Below are positions 32,120 through 40,458 of a DNA stretch of 63,899 bases, piece after piece. Origin of the DNA: MWAR01 sp035388825 (GTDB lineage Bacteria > Muiribacteriota > Ozemobacteria > Ozemobacterales > Ozemobacteraceae); NCBI GenBank assembly GCA_035388825.1, contig DAOOQQ010000021.1, positions 1 to 63,899 of the forward strand, read 5' to 3'. The notes below the pieces were generated by a model. It worked only from the letters and a program-made list of their open reading frames with translations. It was not told where the DNA came from and did not search any database. The position numbers and the translations under genes were made by a program. The stretch's first letter is position 1, and each line of letters starts with the position of its first letter.

Positions 32120-33205
32120 GTGAATCGACGAGCAATCATTGTAGCCCTCATCGTGAGTATGGTGTTTTCCGCCATTCTCTGGAAAAAGGTCCAACAGGAT
32201 CAGGGAAAAAAGGGCGGAGAGCCGATCTTTGTTGCGCCACCCAAGATTCCGACGAAGAACGTCGTGGTCGCCCGCCGGAAAATTCCGGCGCGCACGATGC
32301 TCGAGCCGGCGAAGATGAACGAGTTTTTCGAAATCAAGGAAATCGTTGCATCCGCCGTTCCGCCTGATGCTTTCACGGATATGGCCTCCCTCACCAAGAA
32401 ATACACGGCCATCACGGTTCTTGGCGGCGATATCATGACGCCGAACCGCATGCTGGACAAAGATGTGATTCCGGCGCTTTCGTTTGCCGTTCCCCAGGGC
32501 AAACGGGCGGTCACGATTGCCGTGACGCGAACCTCCGGTGTTGGTGGCTTCATTCAGCAGGGGGACTACGTCGACGTGATCGCAAGCTTCAAGCCTGGTT
32601 CGCCTGATTCCATCACGAAGATCGTCATGCAGGACATCCTGGTCCTGGCGGCCGGTAATACGTATGCGTTCGATCCGGGCGTTGCAACGGCGGCCCCGGC
32701 GATTGCCGCGGCCAAAATGGAACTGGTGACGCTGGCCGTTGCTCCAGACGAACTCGAGCGGTTGGTCTATCTCGACAGCGGGGTGATCTTCCGGCTGGTG
32801 CTCAAGAATCCCAAAGACAAGGGAGAGCAGGTCCAGACCAAGGGTGCCACCGAAAAAATCGTCATGAGGGCGATTGGGTACAGCGAGCCTACTCCGGCTC
32901 CGGTACAGCCGCCGATCGAGGTGACCAAGCCTGTAGCTCCCCCCGCTCAGCAAGTAATGGAAACCTATGACACCGGTAGAGTCGAGATCATGTATGGCAG
33001 CAGGCGCCACTTCGAGATGAACAAGTTCGGCATGGTGTCCGTCACCCCGTCGATGAAGGAGCTGCCCCCCGTCAATCCGCCGGTTCCAGCTGGTTTCGAG
33101 GCTCCTCAGTTGCCCTCCTCCCCTGAGAATCCGGCCGTTCCTCCGACCATGCCCCTCGATTCTTCTGACGCCTCCAGGCCGATGATCAACCCCATCCGCG
33201 AATGA
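32120..33205 (+). CDS. cpaB: Flp pilus assembly protein CpaB/RcpC
   Basis: A 361-residue periplasmic protein anchored by an N-terminal segment (about 4-20). An SAF-type domain follows (VVVARRKIPARTMLEPAKM near 50). The RcpC/CpaB core then shows AVPQGKRAVTIAVTRTSGVGGF and IQQGDYVDVIASF near 125-165, with VTLAVAPDELERLVYLDSG near 210. The tail is Pro-rich. The family stabilises the Tad secretin. The start is GTG 32120, placed by a GGAGGAGG about ten bases upstream. The stop lies just before the cpaC ribosome site. Two candidate promoters precede it, so it can be expressed separately from the TadE genes. Confidence 0.92.
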   Translation: MNRRAIIVALIVSMVFSAILWKKVQQDQGKKGGEPIFVAPPKIPTKNVVVARRKIPARTMLEPAKMNEFFEIKEIVASAVPPDAFTDMASLTKKYTAITVLGGDIMTPNRMLDKDVIPALSFAVPQGKRAVTIAVTRTSGVGGFIQQGDYVDVIASFKPGSPDSITKIVMQDILVLAAGNTYAFDPGVATAAPAIAAAKMELVTLAVAPDELERLVYLDSGVIFRLVLKNPKDKGEQVQTKGATEKIVMRAIGYSEPTPAPVQPPIEVTKPVAPPAQQVMETYDTGRVEIMYGSRRHFEMNKFGMVSVTPSMKELPPVNPPVPAGFEAPQLPSSPENPAVPPTMPLDSSDASRPMINPIRE

Positions 33206-33222
33206 CAGTGAGGAGAGGACAC

Positions 33223-34965
33223 ATGAATACGCGATTTCCGTTTCTTCCGCATATGAAAAAAGCCTTCATTTCCCTCCTCGCTGCAGGGGCTCTGAGCTTG
33301 TTCGGAAGCCCTGCCGCCTTCGCGGAGAAGATCATGATCCCGATCGGCAAGGCCCACACGATGCAGGCCCCCGGCGTCACCAAGATCATTGCCGTGAAAG
33401 ACGGGGTGGTCGAGGTGCTGAACGTGTCGGAGCAGGAAGTGATTCTTTCCGGAGTCGGCATGGCTCCTGACATCACGCAGATCATCTACTGGGATGCAAC
33501 CGGCCAGCATGTGGTGGATGTCGAAACGTTCCGGGAAGCGGATCTGATCCAGCGCAAATTCTCCACGCTCGTCACCGTACCTGGTGTTACGCTGACGCTC
33601 TTCCCCGACGCCGCTTATCTCCGCGGCTTTGTCGACTCCCAGGACAAAATCAAGGAGATCTCGACGATCGCCACCACGCTGGTGACGGATCGCAAGCTGA
33701 TCAACTTGATGGGCCTGAAGGAAGAAGGGAAAACCTACAAGACCTACGAGCAGGTTCTCAAGGAGCGCATCATCGATGCGATCAAGGTCCCGACCGTGAA
33801 AGTCACGGTTCTCAATCCGCGAACGATCATGACGACCAATGAGAACGATCCGGGCGCGAACCCCGCCGCTTCGGCAACCCAGAATCTCGAGGGGCTCATC
33901 AAGATCGTACTCGAGGGCTCGGTGCAGGACCAGATGGAGTATCAGCACTTGCAGGAAGTCGTGCGCGGCTTCGTGACCTCCGAAGAAACGCAGATCTCCA
34001 ATCTGGTGACGATCGAAAACCCGATCCAGGTGGTGTTCCAGGCCTATGTTCTTCAGGTCAGCAAAGACAACACCCGCGACCTGGGAATCAAATGGGGCGG
34101 AACCTCAGCCCTTGGCGGCGATCCGAGCTCCGGCATTCTCAACTTCACCGAAAATATCACCAATGCCTTCAGAGGCGACGCTCAGGCCGCCGGGGCTCCG
34201 ATCGGCAAGTATCCGAACCCGTTCAAGATGAACAACATCAACCGGTTCGATCTGATTGCCGCCCGTGTCCAGGCCTGGGAATCCCAGGGCAAGGTCAAGG
34301 TCGTGGCGAATCCCAAGCTTCTGGTGTATGCCAATGCCAAAGCCACGAAGATCGCCAAATCCGGCTGGATCGACGAGACAACCTCGACATCCGGCGAAGG
34401 CGAGGCGGAAGGCGACGGCGGCCTCGCATTCGTGAAGGTCGGACAGGACATCTACTACCCCAGCACGATCGATGCGTCGGGCAATCCGACCTACGCGGCC
34501 GCCCAGGCCACTCTCAAGCTGGTCGTGCGCGATCTGTTCGTGAAGGATGACGATCTGAAGTTCTCGGTGTTCGCAAAGCAGGACGAGCCCTCCTTCACCC
34601 GCGGAACCAACGCTCCGCCCAACATCCTGAAGCGCTCTGTCATGACCACCGTGAAGATCAAGAACAACGAGACGGTCGTGCTCGGCGGCCTCATCAACGA
34701 AAGCGACAGTCTCACCCGCACCGGCGTCCCGGGCCTTTCCCGGCTGCCGCTCGTGGGGAAATTCTTCCGGACGACCTCCGTCCTGAAGAGCAAGAACGAG
34801 CTCGTGATCCTGCTCACCCCGCAGATCGTCGGCCGGGACACGGGTATCGGCAACACGAAGAAGTTCGAGACGGTTCCCGTCCCCCGGCGCACCGAGCGGC
34901 TCGAGCAGCTCCACGAGATGTTCCAGCAGATCAAGGGCAGTCATTTCCCCAGCGAAAACAACTGA
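33223..34965 (+). CDS. cpaC: Tad pilus secretin CpaC/RcpA
   Basis: A 580-residue outer-membrane secretin with a signal peptide (about 1-36, ending PAAFAEK). The N-terminal pilus-assembly domain (about 40-110, HTMQAPGVTKIIAVKDGVV) and a BON-like part (about 115-180) come next. The secretin core from about 250 contains VVANPKLLVYANAKATKIAKSG and the C-terminal signature VVLGGLINESDSL...GVPGLSRLPLVGKFFR. GGAG seven bases upstream supports ATG 33223 over 33202. The Tad ATPases (TadA/CpaF, CpaE) and platform proteins are absent here, so the locus is split or continues elsewhere. A hairpin terminator follows. Confidence 0.94.
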   Translation: MNTRFPFLPHMKKAFISLLAAGALSLFGSPAAFAEKIMIPIGKAHTMQAPGVTKIIAVKDGVVEVLNVSEQEVILSGVGMAPDITQIIYWDATGQHVVDVETFREADLIQRKFSTLVTVPGVTLTLFPDAAYLRGFVDSQDKIKEISTIATTLVTDRKLINLMGLKEEGKTYKTYEQVLKERIIDAIKVPTVKVTVLNPRTIMTTNENDPGANPAASATQNLEGLIKIVLEGSVQDQMEYQHLQEVVRGFVTSEETQISNLVTIENPIQVVFQAYVLQVSKDNTRDLGIKWGGTSALGGDPSSGILNFTENITNAFRGDAQAAGAPIGKYPNPFKMNNINRFDLIAARVQAWESQGKVKVVANPKLLVYANAKATKIAKSGWIDETTSTSGEGEAEGDGGLAFVKVGQDIYYPSTIDASGNPTYAAAQATLKLVVRDLFVKDDDLKFSVFAKQDEPSFTRGTNAPPNILKRSVMTTVKIKNNETVVLGGLINESDSLTRTGVPGLSRLPLVGKFFRTTSVLKSKNELVILLTPQIVGRDTGIGNTKKFETVPVPRRTERLEQLHEMFQQIKGSHFPSENN

Positions 34966-34984
34966 CGATCCCTTCCGTCACCCC

Positions 34985-35024
34985 AACGGCGCCGTTTCTC
35001 CGGAAACGGCGCCGTTTCCTTTGT
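34985..35024 (+). terminator. Rho-independent terminator after cpaC
   Basis: AACGGCGCCGTTT (34985-34997) pairs with AAACGGCGCCGTT (35004-35016), loop CTCCGG, followed by TTCCTTTGTT. Confidence 0.75.
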
Positions 35025-35166
35025 TGCGATTTTGCCAAGGCATGGCCGGGAAAGGGAACTGCTGCACGCTTTCCTGGGCATGTCGCACTTGTTTGTGCTA
35101 GAATTGTCGCCGACGCAGAGACAGAATTGCGTCGAGATTCCAAGAAAAGGCGAAGGAAGGAATGTG

Positions 35167-36648
35167 ATGGAAAAAACCAGAAAACCCGCTTCTAAAGAGG
35201 CCGCACCGGCAGCCGCCTCGCCGAATCCGAACATTCGCAAATACCAGCAGGTGAACGGCTGGGATGTCCTGGAAACGGCGGATGAAAAGGTATTGCAGAG
35301 CCGCTCCAAGCGGTATCTCGAGTTCCTTTCCACCTGCAAGACCGAGCGCGAAACGCTCACCTATATCGAAAAAGCGGCGAAAGCCGAGGGGTTCAAGCCC
35401 CTGTCGCTCGACGAGCCCCGCTCCCTGAAGGCCGGCGACCGGGTGTTCATCATGAGCAAGAACCGGGCGATGGCCCTCGTGGTCATCGGGAAAAAGCCCA
35501 CCGTCGAGGGATTCCGCATCGTCGCGGCGCATCATGACGTGCCGCACCTCGATCTCAAATCCCTGCCCCTGTATGAAAAATACGGCACGGCGCTGTTCAA
35601 GACGCATTACTACGGCGGCATCAAGAAGTTCCAGTGGGCCGCGATCCCCCTTTCCCTGCACATTTTCGCGATCACCAAGGCGGGAAAGACGATCCGGTGC
35701 TCGATCGGCGAGAAGCCTGGCGAGCCGGTCTTCACGATCACCGACATCGCGCCGCACCTGGCCGCGAAGATCCAGAACGACCGCAAGGCCAACGAGACGC
35801 TGCGCGGCGAGGAGCTGAACATCCTCGTCGGCCACCGGCCGTTGCCGAAGAAGGACCGGAACGCCCCGGCCTCGAAGGGTGAGGAGCGGGTGAAGGGCGC
35901 GGTTCTCGAGCATCTGTTCAAGAATTTCGGCCTCGAGGAAGAGGACCTGGCCTGGGCCGAGATCGAGGCCACGCCGGCGTTCGAGCCCCGCGAAGTCGGG
36001 TTCGACGCCGGCATGATCGGCGGTTTCGGCCACGACGACCGCGCCTGCGTCATGGCTGCGTTCGAAGCCATCCGCGAGGTCAAGGTGCCGGAGTACACCG
36101 CGATCGCCCTGCTGTTCGACAAGGAAGAGATCGGTTCTGCCGGTGCCAGCGGCGCCCAGTCGATGATGATTTCCGACATGATGAACGTGCTGCTGCGCTC
36201 GACGGCGAAGAACGCCGACTACAGCGATCTGCGCCGGGCCATCTCGAACACCTACGTCCTGTCCGGCGACACCAGCATCCCGATCGATCCGACGTTCGAC
36301 GGAGCGTTCGACCCGTCGAACTCGGGCTATCTCGGAAACGGCGTCTGGATCTGCCGGTTCACCGGAGCGGGCGGCAAGTCGGGCAGCAGCGAGGCCGATA
36401 TCGAGTTCATCGCGCGCATCCGGGCCCTGCTGAGCGAGGAGAAGATCCCCTACCAGTTCGGCGAGATGGGCAAGGTCGACGAGGGCGGCGGCGGCACCGT
36501 GGCCAAGTTCATGGCCCAGATGAACATGCACGTGCTCGATCTGTGCCTGCCGGTCCTCAGCCTCCACTCCCCCTTCGAGATTCTTTCGAAGGCCGACTAC
36601 CACCACACGATCAACGCCTACCGCGTGTTTTTATCCAAGAAGTTCTGA
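35167..36648 (+). CDS. M18-family aminopeptidase
   Basis: A 493-residue cytoplasmic metallopeptidase that removes N-terminal residues from peptides. The metal/catalytic motifs of M18 are visible: AAHHDVPHLDLKS near 120, GFGHDDRACVMAAFEAI near 285, FDKEEIGSAGASGAQS near 317 and HSPFEILSKADYHHT near the end. An extra basic, Ala-rich N-terminal stretch (about 1-30) precedes the domain. ATG 35167 follows GGAAGGA; the frame is open for 45 codons upstream without family match. TGCTAGAAT at 35097-35104 could be an extended -10 element. It stands alone between two terminators. Confidence 0.92.
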   Translation: MEKTRKPASKEAAPAAASPNPNIRKYQQVNGWDVLETADEKVLQSRSKRYLEFLSTCKTERETLTYIEKAAKAEGFKPLSLDEPRSLKAGDRVFIMSKNRAMALVVIGKKPTVEGFRIVAAHHDVPHLDLKSLPLYEKYGTALFKTHYYGGIKKFQWAAIPLSLHIFAITKAGKTIRCSIGEKPGEPVFTITDIAPHLAAKIQNDRKANETLRGEELNILVGHRPLPKKDRNAPASKGEERVKGAVLEHLFKNFGLEEEDLAWAEIEATPAFEPREVGFDAGMIGGFGHDDRACVMAAFEAIREVKVPEYTAIALLFDKEEIGSAGASGAQSMMISDMMNVLLRSTAKNADYSDLRRAISNTYVLSGDTSIPIDPTFDGAFDPSNSGYLGNGVWICRFTGAGGKSGSSEADIEFIARIRALLSEEKIPYQFGEMGKVDEGGGGTVAKFMAQMNMHVLDLCLPVLSLHSPFEILSKADYHHTINAYRVFLSKKF

Positions 36649-36657
36649 CGATCTCCG

Positions 36658-36692
36658 GGGCGCCCGTCGATGCGGCGGGCGCCCGTTTTATT
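36658..36692 (+). terminator. Rho-independent terminator after the M18 gene
   Basis: GGGCGCCCG (36658-36666) pairs with CGGGCGCCC (36676-36684), loop of nine, followed by GTTTTATT. Confidence 0.85.
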
Positions 36693-36706
36693 CTATAGAG
36701 ACGATT

Positions 36707-37867
36707 ATGGATTTACCTTCTCTGGAATCGGCCATCGCGGCTCAGCGGCTCGACAAGCCTGTCCTGCTCTTCGCGGGACGGGAAGAGTTCCTGAAGGAGC
36801 GGGCGGTCGTCAAGCTGATCGAAGCGTATGTCGCCCCGGAGGACCGGAGCGACAACGTCCGGCGCATCGATTTCGGCACGGCCACGGCTGACACGCTCCT
36901 GGGCGATCTGGGCAGCTTCTCGTTCAACCTGAGCCATCGCGTCTTCGTCGTCACCCATCCCGAGAGTCTCGCGGCCTCGACCAGGCGGGGGATGCTCGAG
37001 AAGCTGGCGGGGGGGCTTCCCGAGCGGACATTTCTGCTCGTTCTCTCGAGCGAGGCGCGGATCATCGGCGAGTATGCGCTTGCCCTCGAGGATCGGGCCG
37101 AGAAGATCGACTTCTGGCCCCCGTTCGAGAACAAGCTGCCCGAGTGGCTCCAGAAGGAGGCCCGCCAGCTCGGTGCCGCCCTGGCGCCGGATGCGGCGGA
37201 TCTCCTGCTGCAGAATATCGGCGGAGATCTGCGCCTGCTTTCCCAGGAACTGGAAAAGCTGTGCCTGGCTGCCGGCCCCGGCAAGAGCATCACGGCGGCC
37301 CAGGTGGCCGCTTCCGTGGCATATCTGCGCCAGGACACGATCTTCGATTTGCTGGATGCGGTCGGCATGCGGCGGCTGCCGGAGGCGATGCGGCTGGTCG
37401 ACAGCCTGCTGCTCAAGGGCGAGTCGCCCGTTCCGATCTGGTATCTGCTGAGCCGCATGCTGAGAGATTTCCGGTTGGTACACGATATCGCCGCCGACCG
37501 GCCCGACCTGGGACGGCCGCTGCTCGAGGCTCTTCGATCCATCCGGCAGTTGAGCGGAAAGACGGATTTCCGGTCGAACCAGGAGCGAAAAAGTCTGACC
37601 GAAACGATTCAGCGGGAAGCGGCATCGTGGCCGCCCGTGCTGACCGAAGCTCTCGGCATCGACCAGGCAATGCGGGTGAAAACGCTCGCCATGGCGGCCG
37701 GATTCACGCGGGACGAGCTGACCGGACTGACACCAAGGCTGGTCGAGATGGATGCCGCGCTCAAGAACTCGCCACCGAACGAGGCCTTGCTGCTTCAGCG
37801 GTTCATCGCCGAAGTCGTCACGGGGAAACGCCACCAGCCACCATCGCAGGGCGAGGGTGGCTGGTGA
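36707..37867 (+). CDS. holA: DNA polymerase III delta subunit
   Basis: A 386-residue clamp-loader subunit that opens the beta sliding clamp. The AAA+-like N-terminal fold shows KPVLLFAGREEFLKERAVVKLIE (about 17-39, degenerate Walker A as normal for delta). RVFVVTHPE and the helical LLLQNIGGDLRLLSQELEKLCLAAG near 165-187 follow, with the C-terminal collar domain (FDLLDAVGMRRLPEAMRLVDSLL). The family and the holA/rpsT neighbourhood are both common in bacteria. The start has only a weak GAG upstream. It converges on rpsT. Confidence 0.94.
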   Translation: MDLPSLESAIAAQRLDKPVLLFAGREEFLKERAVVKLIEAYVAPEDRSDNVRRIDFGTATADTLLGDLGSFSFNLSHRVFVVTHPESLAASTRRGMLEKLAGGLPERTFLLVLSSEARIIGEYALALEDRAEKIDFWPPFENKLPEWLQKEARQLGAALAPDAADLLLQNIGGDLRLLSQELEKLCLAAGPGKSITAAQVAASVAYLRQDTIFDLLDAVGMRRLPEAMRLVDSLLLKGESPVPIWYLLSRMLRDFRLVHDIAADRPDLGRPLLEALRSIRQLSGKTDFRSNQERKSLTETIQREAASWPPVLTEALGIDQAMRVKTLAMAAGFTRDELTGLTPRLVEMDAALKNSPPNEALLLQRFIAEVVTGKRHQPPSQGEGGW

Positions 37868-37869
37868 GG

Positions 37870-37887
37870 ACGGCCGCGAGCGGCCGT
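37870..37887. terminator. Short hairpin between convergent holA and rpsT
   Basis: ACGGCCG (37870-37876) pairs with CGGCCGT (37881-37887) over a CGAG tetraloop, in the 42-base gap between the two converging stops. No T-run follows. Confidence 0.4.
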
Positions 37888-37909
37888 TCGGCGCAGAGAC
37901 GCCGGAAGA

Positions 37910-38185
37910 TCAGGCGCTCTTGGTGGTCTGGAGCTTGTTGACGGCGCGCATCAGGCGGCCGATCTTGCGGGCAGCGGTCCGGGGGTGGATATACCCGTTG
38001 GAGCCGGCCTTCGCGATGCGGCTGTAGGCGTTGTTGGCGATCTCGGCGAGGTTGCCCTTGCCGGTTTCGGCGGTCTCGAGAGTCTTCTTGCGAAGGGTCT
38101 TGAGCTCGGATTTCACAGCAACGCGCAGGGTGTGGCGGCGCTGGGCTTTGCGGGCGTTCTTGGCGGCAGAGGAAGTGTTAGCCAT
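37910..38185 (-). CDS. rpsT: 30S ribosomal protein S20
   Basis: A 91-residue basic protein of the small ribosomal subunit: MANTSSAAKNARKAQRRHTL, then NNAYSRIAKAGSNGYIHPRTAARKIGRLMRAVN, spread over about 52-84. ATG 38185 follows AGGTGA by eight bases; a GTG four codons upstream is less likely. It is monocistronic and has its own promoter at 38224-38252. Confidence 0.96.
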   Translation of the reverse strand: MANTSSAAKNARKAQRRHTLRVAVKSELKTLRKKTLETAETGKGNLAEIANNAYSRIAKAGSNGYIHPRTAARKIGRLMRAVNKLQTTKSA

Positions 38186-38223
38186 GACGGACATCACCTT
38201 TCATTGTGATATGGTAGAAAGCT

Positions 38224-38252
38224 ATCATACCACGCATTCGCCGACAATGCAA
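38224..38252 (-). promoter_or_regulatory. Sigma70-type promoter for rpsT
   Basis: On the minus strand TTGCAT (38247-38252), 17 bases, TATGAT (38224-38229), about 40 bases before the start. Confidence 0.75.
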
Positions 38253-38286
38253 GCACCCGGTACCCCAGAAACGAATCCCCAGGGTA

Positions 38287-39516
38287 TCACCTCGCAGAAT
38301 CCCAGAGGTACAGACCGCTGCACGCCCCCCATCCGCAGATGTCGCAGGCGAGCGGGGCAAGGCGGCACAACATCCCGTGGAGTCGGCACGAGGTGCGGCT
38401 CGTCAAACGGGCGAACAGGGCTTCCCAGCGGGGAACAACGCGTTCGGGAGAAAAGTCGCGGATCCGCGCCAATCCCTGTTCGACGTAGCGCCGACGCATG
38501 TCGGGGGAAGCGAGCATCTCCCGGATCGCCTCGCTGAGAGCCACGGAATCGCCGGGCGGCACGAGTCTCCCGCAGAGGCCGTCGAGCAGAATCTCCCGGG
38601 GGCCCGACGGGCAATCCGCGGCCACGATCGGAACCCCCTGGGCCATTGCCTCGAGAAGGGTTCGGGGCAGCCCCTCCCGGCGGCTGGAAAGCACGAAAAG
38701 ATCGGCTGCGGCAAGCCGTTTTTCGATCTCGGGCTCGAAGCCTGGACAATCGACGGTCGCCTCGACGCCCAGCTCCCGGATCACTTCCAGCAACCGAAGC
38801 CGGTCGGGGCCATCGCCGACGATGACGAGACGATGAAGGCATCCCGAGCGGATCAGGCAGGCATGAGCCGCGACGAGCAGGTCGAGCCCCTTGAGCTGAA
38901 GCCGGATCCGGCCCGCGGCAAGCACGACCGGAATTCCCGAAGCCGGGCGGGCGGGTTTCTGATGCGGAAGCAGGCCGACAGAAGTGTTCTGCATATTATA
39001 TATTGTTTCACACATTCTCTCATCGAGAACGGGGCAGAACCTCCGAACCTCAGTCGTCACGCCATTCGAAACACCGACAATGGAGTCGGCCTGCCGCATG
39101 GCGAGCCGATGAAGCCGCGTAAAAAGGCCCCCCCATTCATCCGCCGCATGTTCCGAAAGCATCGTGTGGATCCAGGCGATGAAGGGCTTTCGTGCGATCC
39201 GGGCCGCGGCCGCGCCCGCCAGGCAGGGAACGCCTTCCATTCCGGCCACGACGAGATCGTGACCTGCCGCTTCCCGGCAGAGGCGGTGCAGGCAGAAGAG
39301 GAGGCCCCGACGCAGCCGGATGTGATCGGGCAACAGGCGCACCAGGCGGATTCCCGTGGGGATCTCGCGGGAATAATCGTTGCGGTGTTGAAGGGAAACG
39401 AGGGTGATCGTGTGGCCGCGGGCGGCAAGCTCACCGCAGAGCCGCAGGAGGGAGCGTTCGGCCCCGCCGGCGGCGAGACTCGTGACGATGAACAGCAGCC
39501 GAAAGGAGCCGTTCAT
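38287..39516 (-). CDS. GT4-type glycosyltransferase
   Basis: A 409-residue GT-B glycosyltransferase. The N-terminal MNGSFRLLFIVTSLAAGGAE (the GGAE loop binds donor or acceptor) and the C-terminal donor-site block DLFVLSSRREGLPRTLLEAM (about 290-310, E.x7.E motif) are characteristic. GPREILLDGLCGRLVPPGD follows, then a Cys-rich tail. The start at 39516 overlaps the upstream methyltransferase stop (ATGA); the longer open frame lies within that gene. It probably adds a hexose to a lipid-linked or surface glycan. The specific sugar is unknown. A rare-codon AT-rich island lies at 38988-39012. Confidence 0.9.
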   Translation of the reverse strand: MNGSFRLLFIVTSLAAGGAERSLLRLCGELAARGHTITLVSLQHRNDYSREIPTGIRLVRLLPDHIRLRRGLLFCLHRLCREAAGHDLVVAGMEGVPCLAGAAAARIARKPFIAWIHTMLSEHAADEWGGLFTRLHRLAMRQADSIVGVSNGVTTEVRRFCPVLDERMCETIYNMQNTSVGLLPHQKPARPASGIPVVLAAGRIRLQLKGLDLLVAAHACLIRSGCLHRLVIVGDGPDRLRLLEVIRELGVEATVDCPGFEPEIEKRLAAADLFVLSSRREGLPRTLLEAMAQGVPIVAADCPSGPREILLDGLCGRLVPPGDSVALSEAIREMLASPDMRRRYVEQGLARIRDFSPERVVPRWEALFARLTSRTSCRLHGMLCRLAPLACDICGWGACSGLYLWDSAR

Positions 39517-40256
39517 CCCGCTTCCGGCTTGCGGGTCACCAGCTCGATATTCATGCCGAACCGCGTGGGGATCGGTTGCTGGAGCCGCAATGCGTACAGC
39601 GCCCGATGGAGGAGGTGGTTCACTGCGTACACCAGGAACCGGGCAACGCGCTTCACCATGCGCAGCGGCCAGGCGGGTGCACACACCAGCCGGGGATGTT
39701 CGGGCAGCAGCTCGTGACCTGTGAATCCGCATTGGTCGCAGAGTTGGGCCAGAGAATACTCGGTGAAGCCGTTCAGATGGGTGATATCGAGATACCGGGA
39801 GTAGCCGGCAAGCAGGGAGGACATGTTCGGCACGCGGAGGTGGAGGAGCCCACCGGGGCGAAGGGCGCGGAAGATCGCCAGAAGCAGGCGTTCGCCCTGG
39901 TCGGGCGTGAAATGTTCGAGCACGTCCTGGCAGATGATGAGATCGAATCGGCAGGGGTTCTCCCCGAGATGAACGAATGCATCGGCCTCGCGGATCGATG
40001 CCCGGTCCCCGAGGGCTTCCCGGGCGATCCGACAGGCATCGGGATCGCGTTCGACACCCTCGAGGCAGTGAAAACCCAGGCGGTCGAGCGCATACAGGAA
40101 GTGGCCGAAGCCGCAGCCGCAGTCGAGGATCCGGGCATCCTTCGGAAGGTTTCGCATCCAGGGCCGCTCGTGGTCCGCCAACAGGGAGAACTCGTCGATC
40201 TGCGACCGCGGATCGGCGTTTCCCAGGCGGAGAAAATGTTTGTTATAGTTTGTCAT
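39513..40256 (-). CDS. SAM-dependent class I methyltransferase
   Basis: A 247-residue methyltransferase. The SAM motif ARILDCGCGFGHFLYALDRLG is spread over about 39-59, followed by GVERDPDACRIAREAL, and the motif-IV-like FDLIICQDVLEHFT lies near 104. LLLAIFRALRPGGLLHLRVPN is the usual motif VI strand. Such UbiE/Methyltransf_11-type enzymes next to glycosyltransferases often methylate sugars of surface polymers. It is the first gene of a two-gene unit, with a divergent promoter candidate at 40292-40321 and an ATCCGA-N5-TCGGAT inverted repeat at 40265-40281. Confidence 0.87.
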   Translation of the reverse strand: MTNYNKHFLRLGNADPRSQIDEFSLLADHERPWMRNLPKDARILDCGCGFGHFLYALDRLGFHCLEGVERDPDACRIAREALGDRASIREADAFVHLGENPCRFDLIICQDVLEHFTPDQGERLLLAIFRALRPGGLLHLRVPNMSSLLAGYSRYLDITHLNGFTEYSLAQLCDQCGFTGHELLPEHPRLVCAPAWPLRMVKRVARFLVYAVNHLLHRALYALRLQQPIPTRFGMNIELVTRKPEAG

Positions 40257-40291
40257 ATATACTTATCCGATACATTCGGATGGCCGTGGCA

Positions 40292-40321
40292 AGTATAGCA
40301 ATTTTTTCCCACGCCGGTGAA
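40292..40321 (-). promoter_or_regulatory. Promoter candidate for the methyltransferase-glycosyltransferase unit
   Basis: On the minus strand an extended -10 TGC-TATACT (TATACT at 40292-40297) lies 18 bases after TTCACC (40316-40321). Confidence 0.5.
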
Positions 40322-40388
40322 TCTCTTTCACAAACGAAGACGCCCGAGGTTTCCCTTCGCCTTGGAAGGAGCGGAATGCTCCGGGCGC

Positions 40389-40417
40389 TTGTGCGGACCG
40401 GGGCCCTCACGTATAAT
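40389..40417 (+). promoter_or_regulatory. Sigma70-type promoter for the signalling operon
   Basis: TTGTGC (40389-40394), 17 bases, TATAAT (40412-40417), about 40 bases before the phosphatase start. Confidence 0.65.
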
Positions 40418-40458
40418 GGGATCCACCCTGTCATCTCTCACTCAGAGGTATGTTCGGT

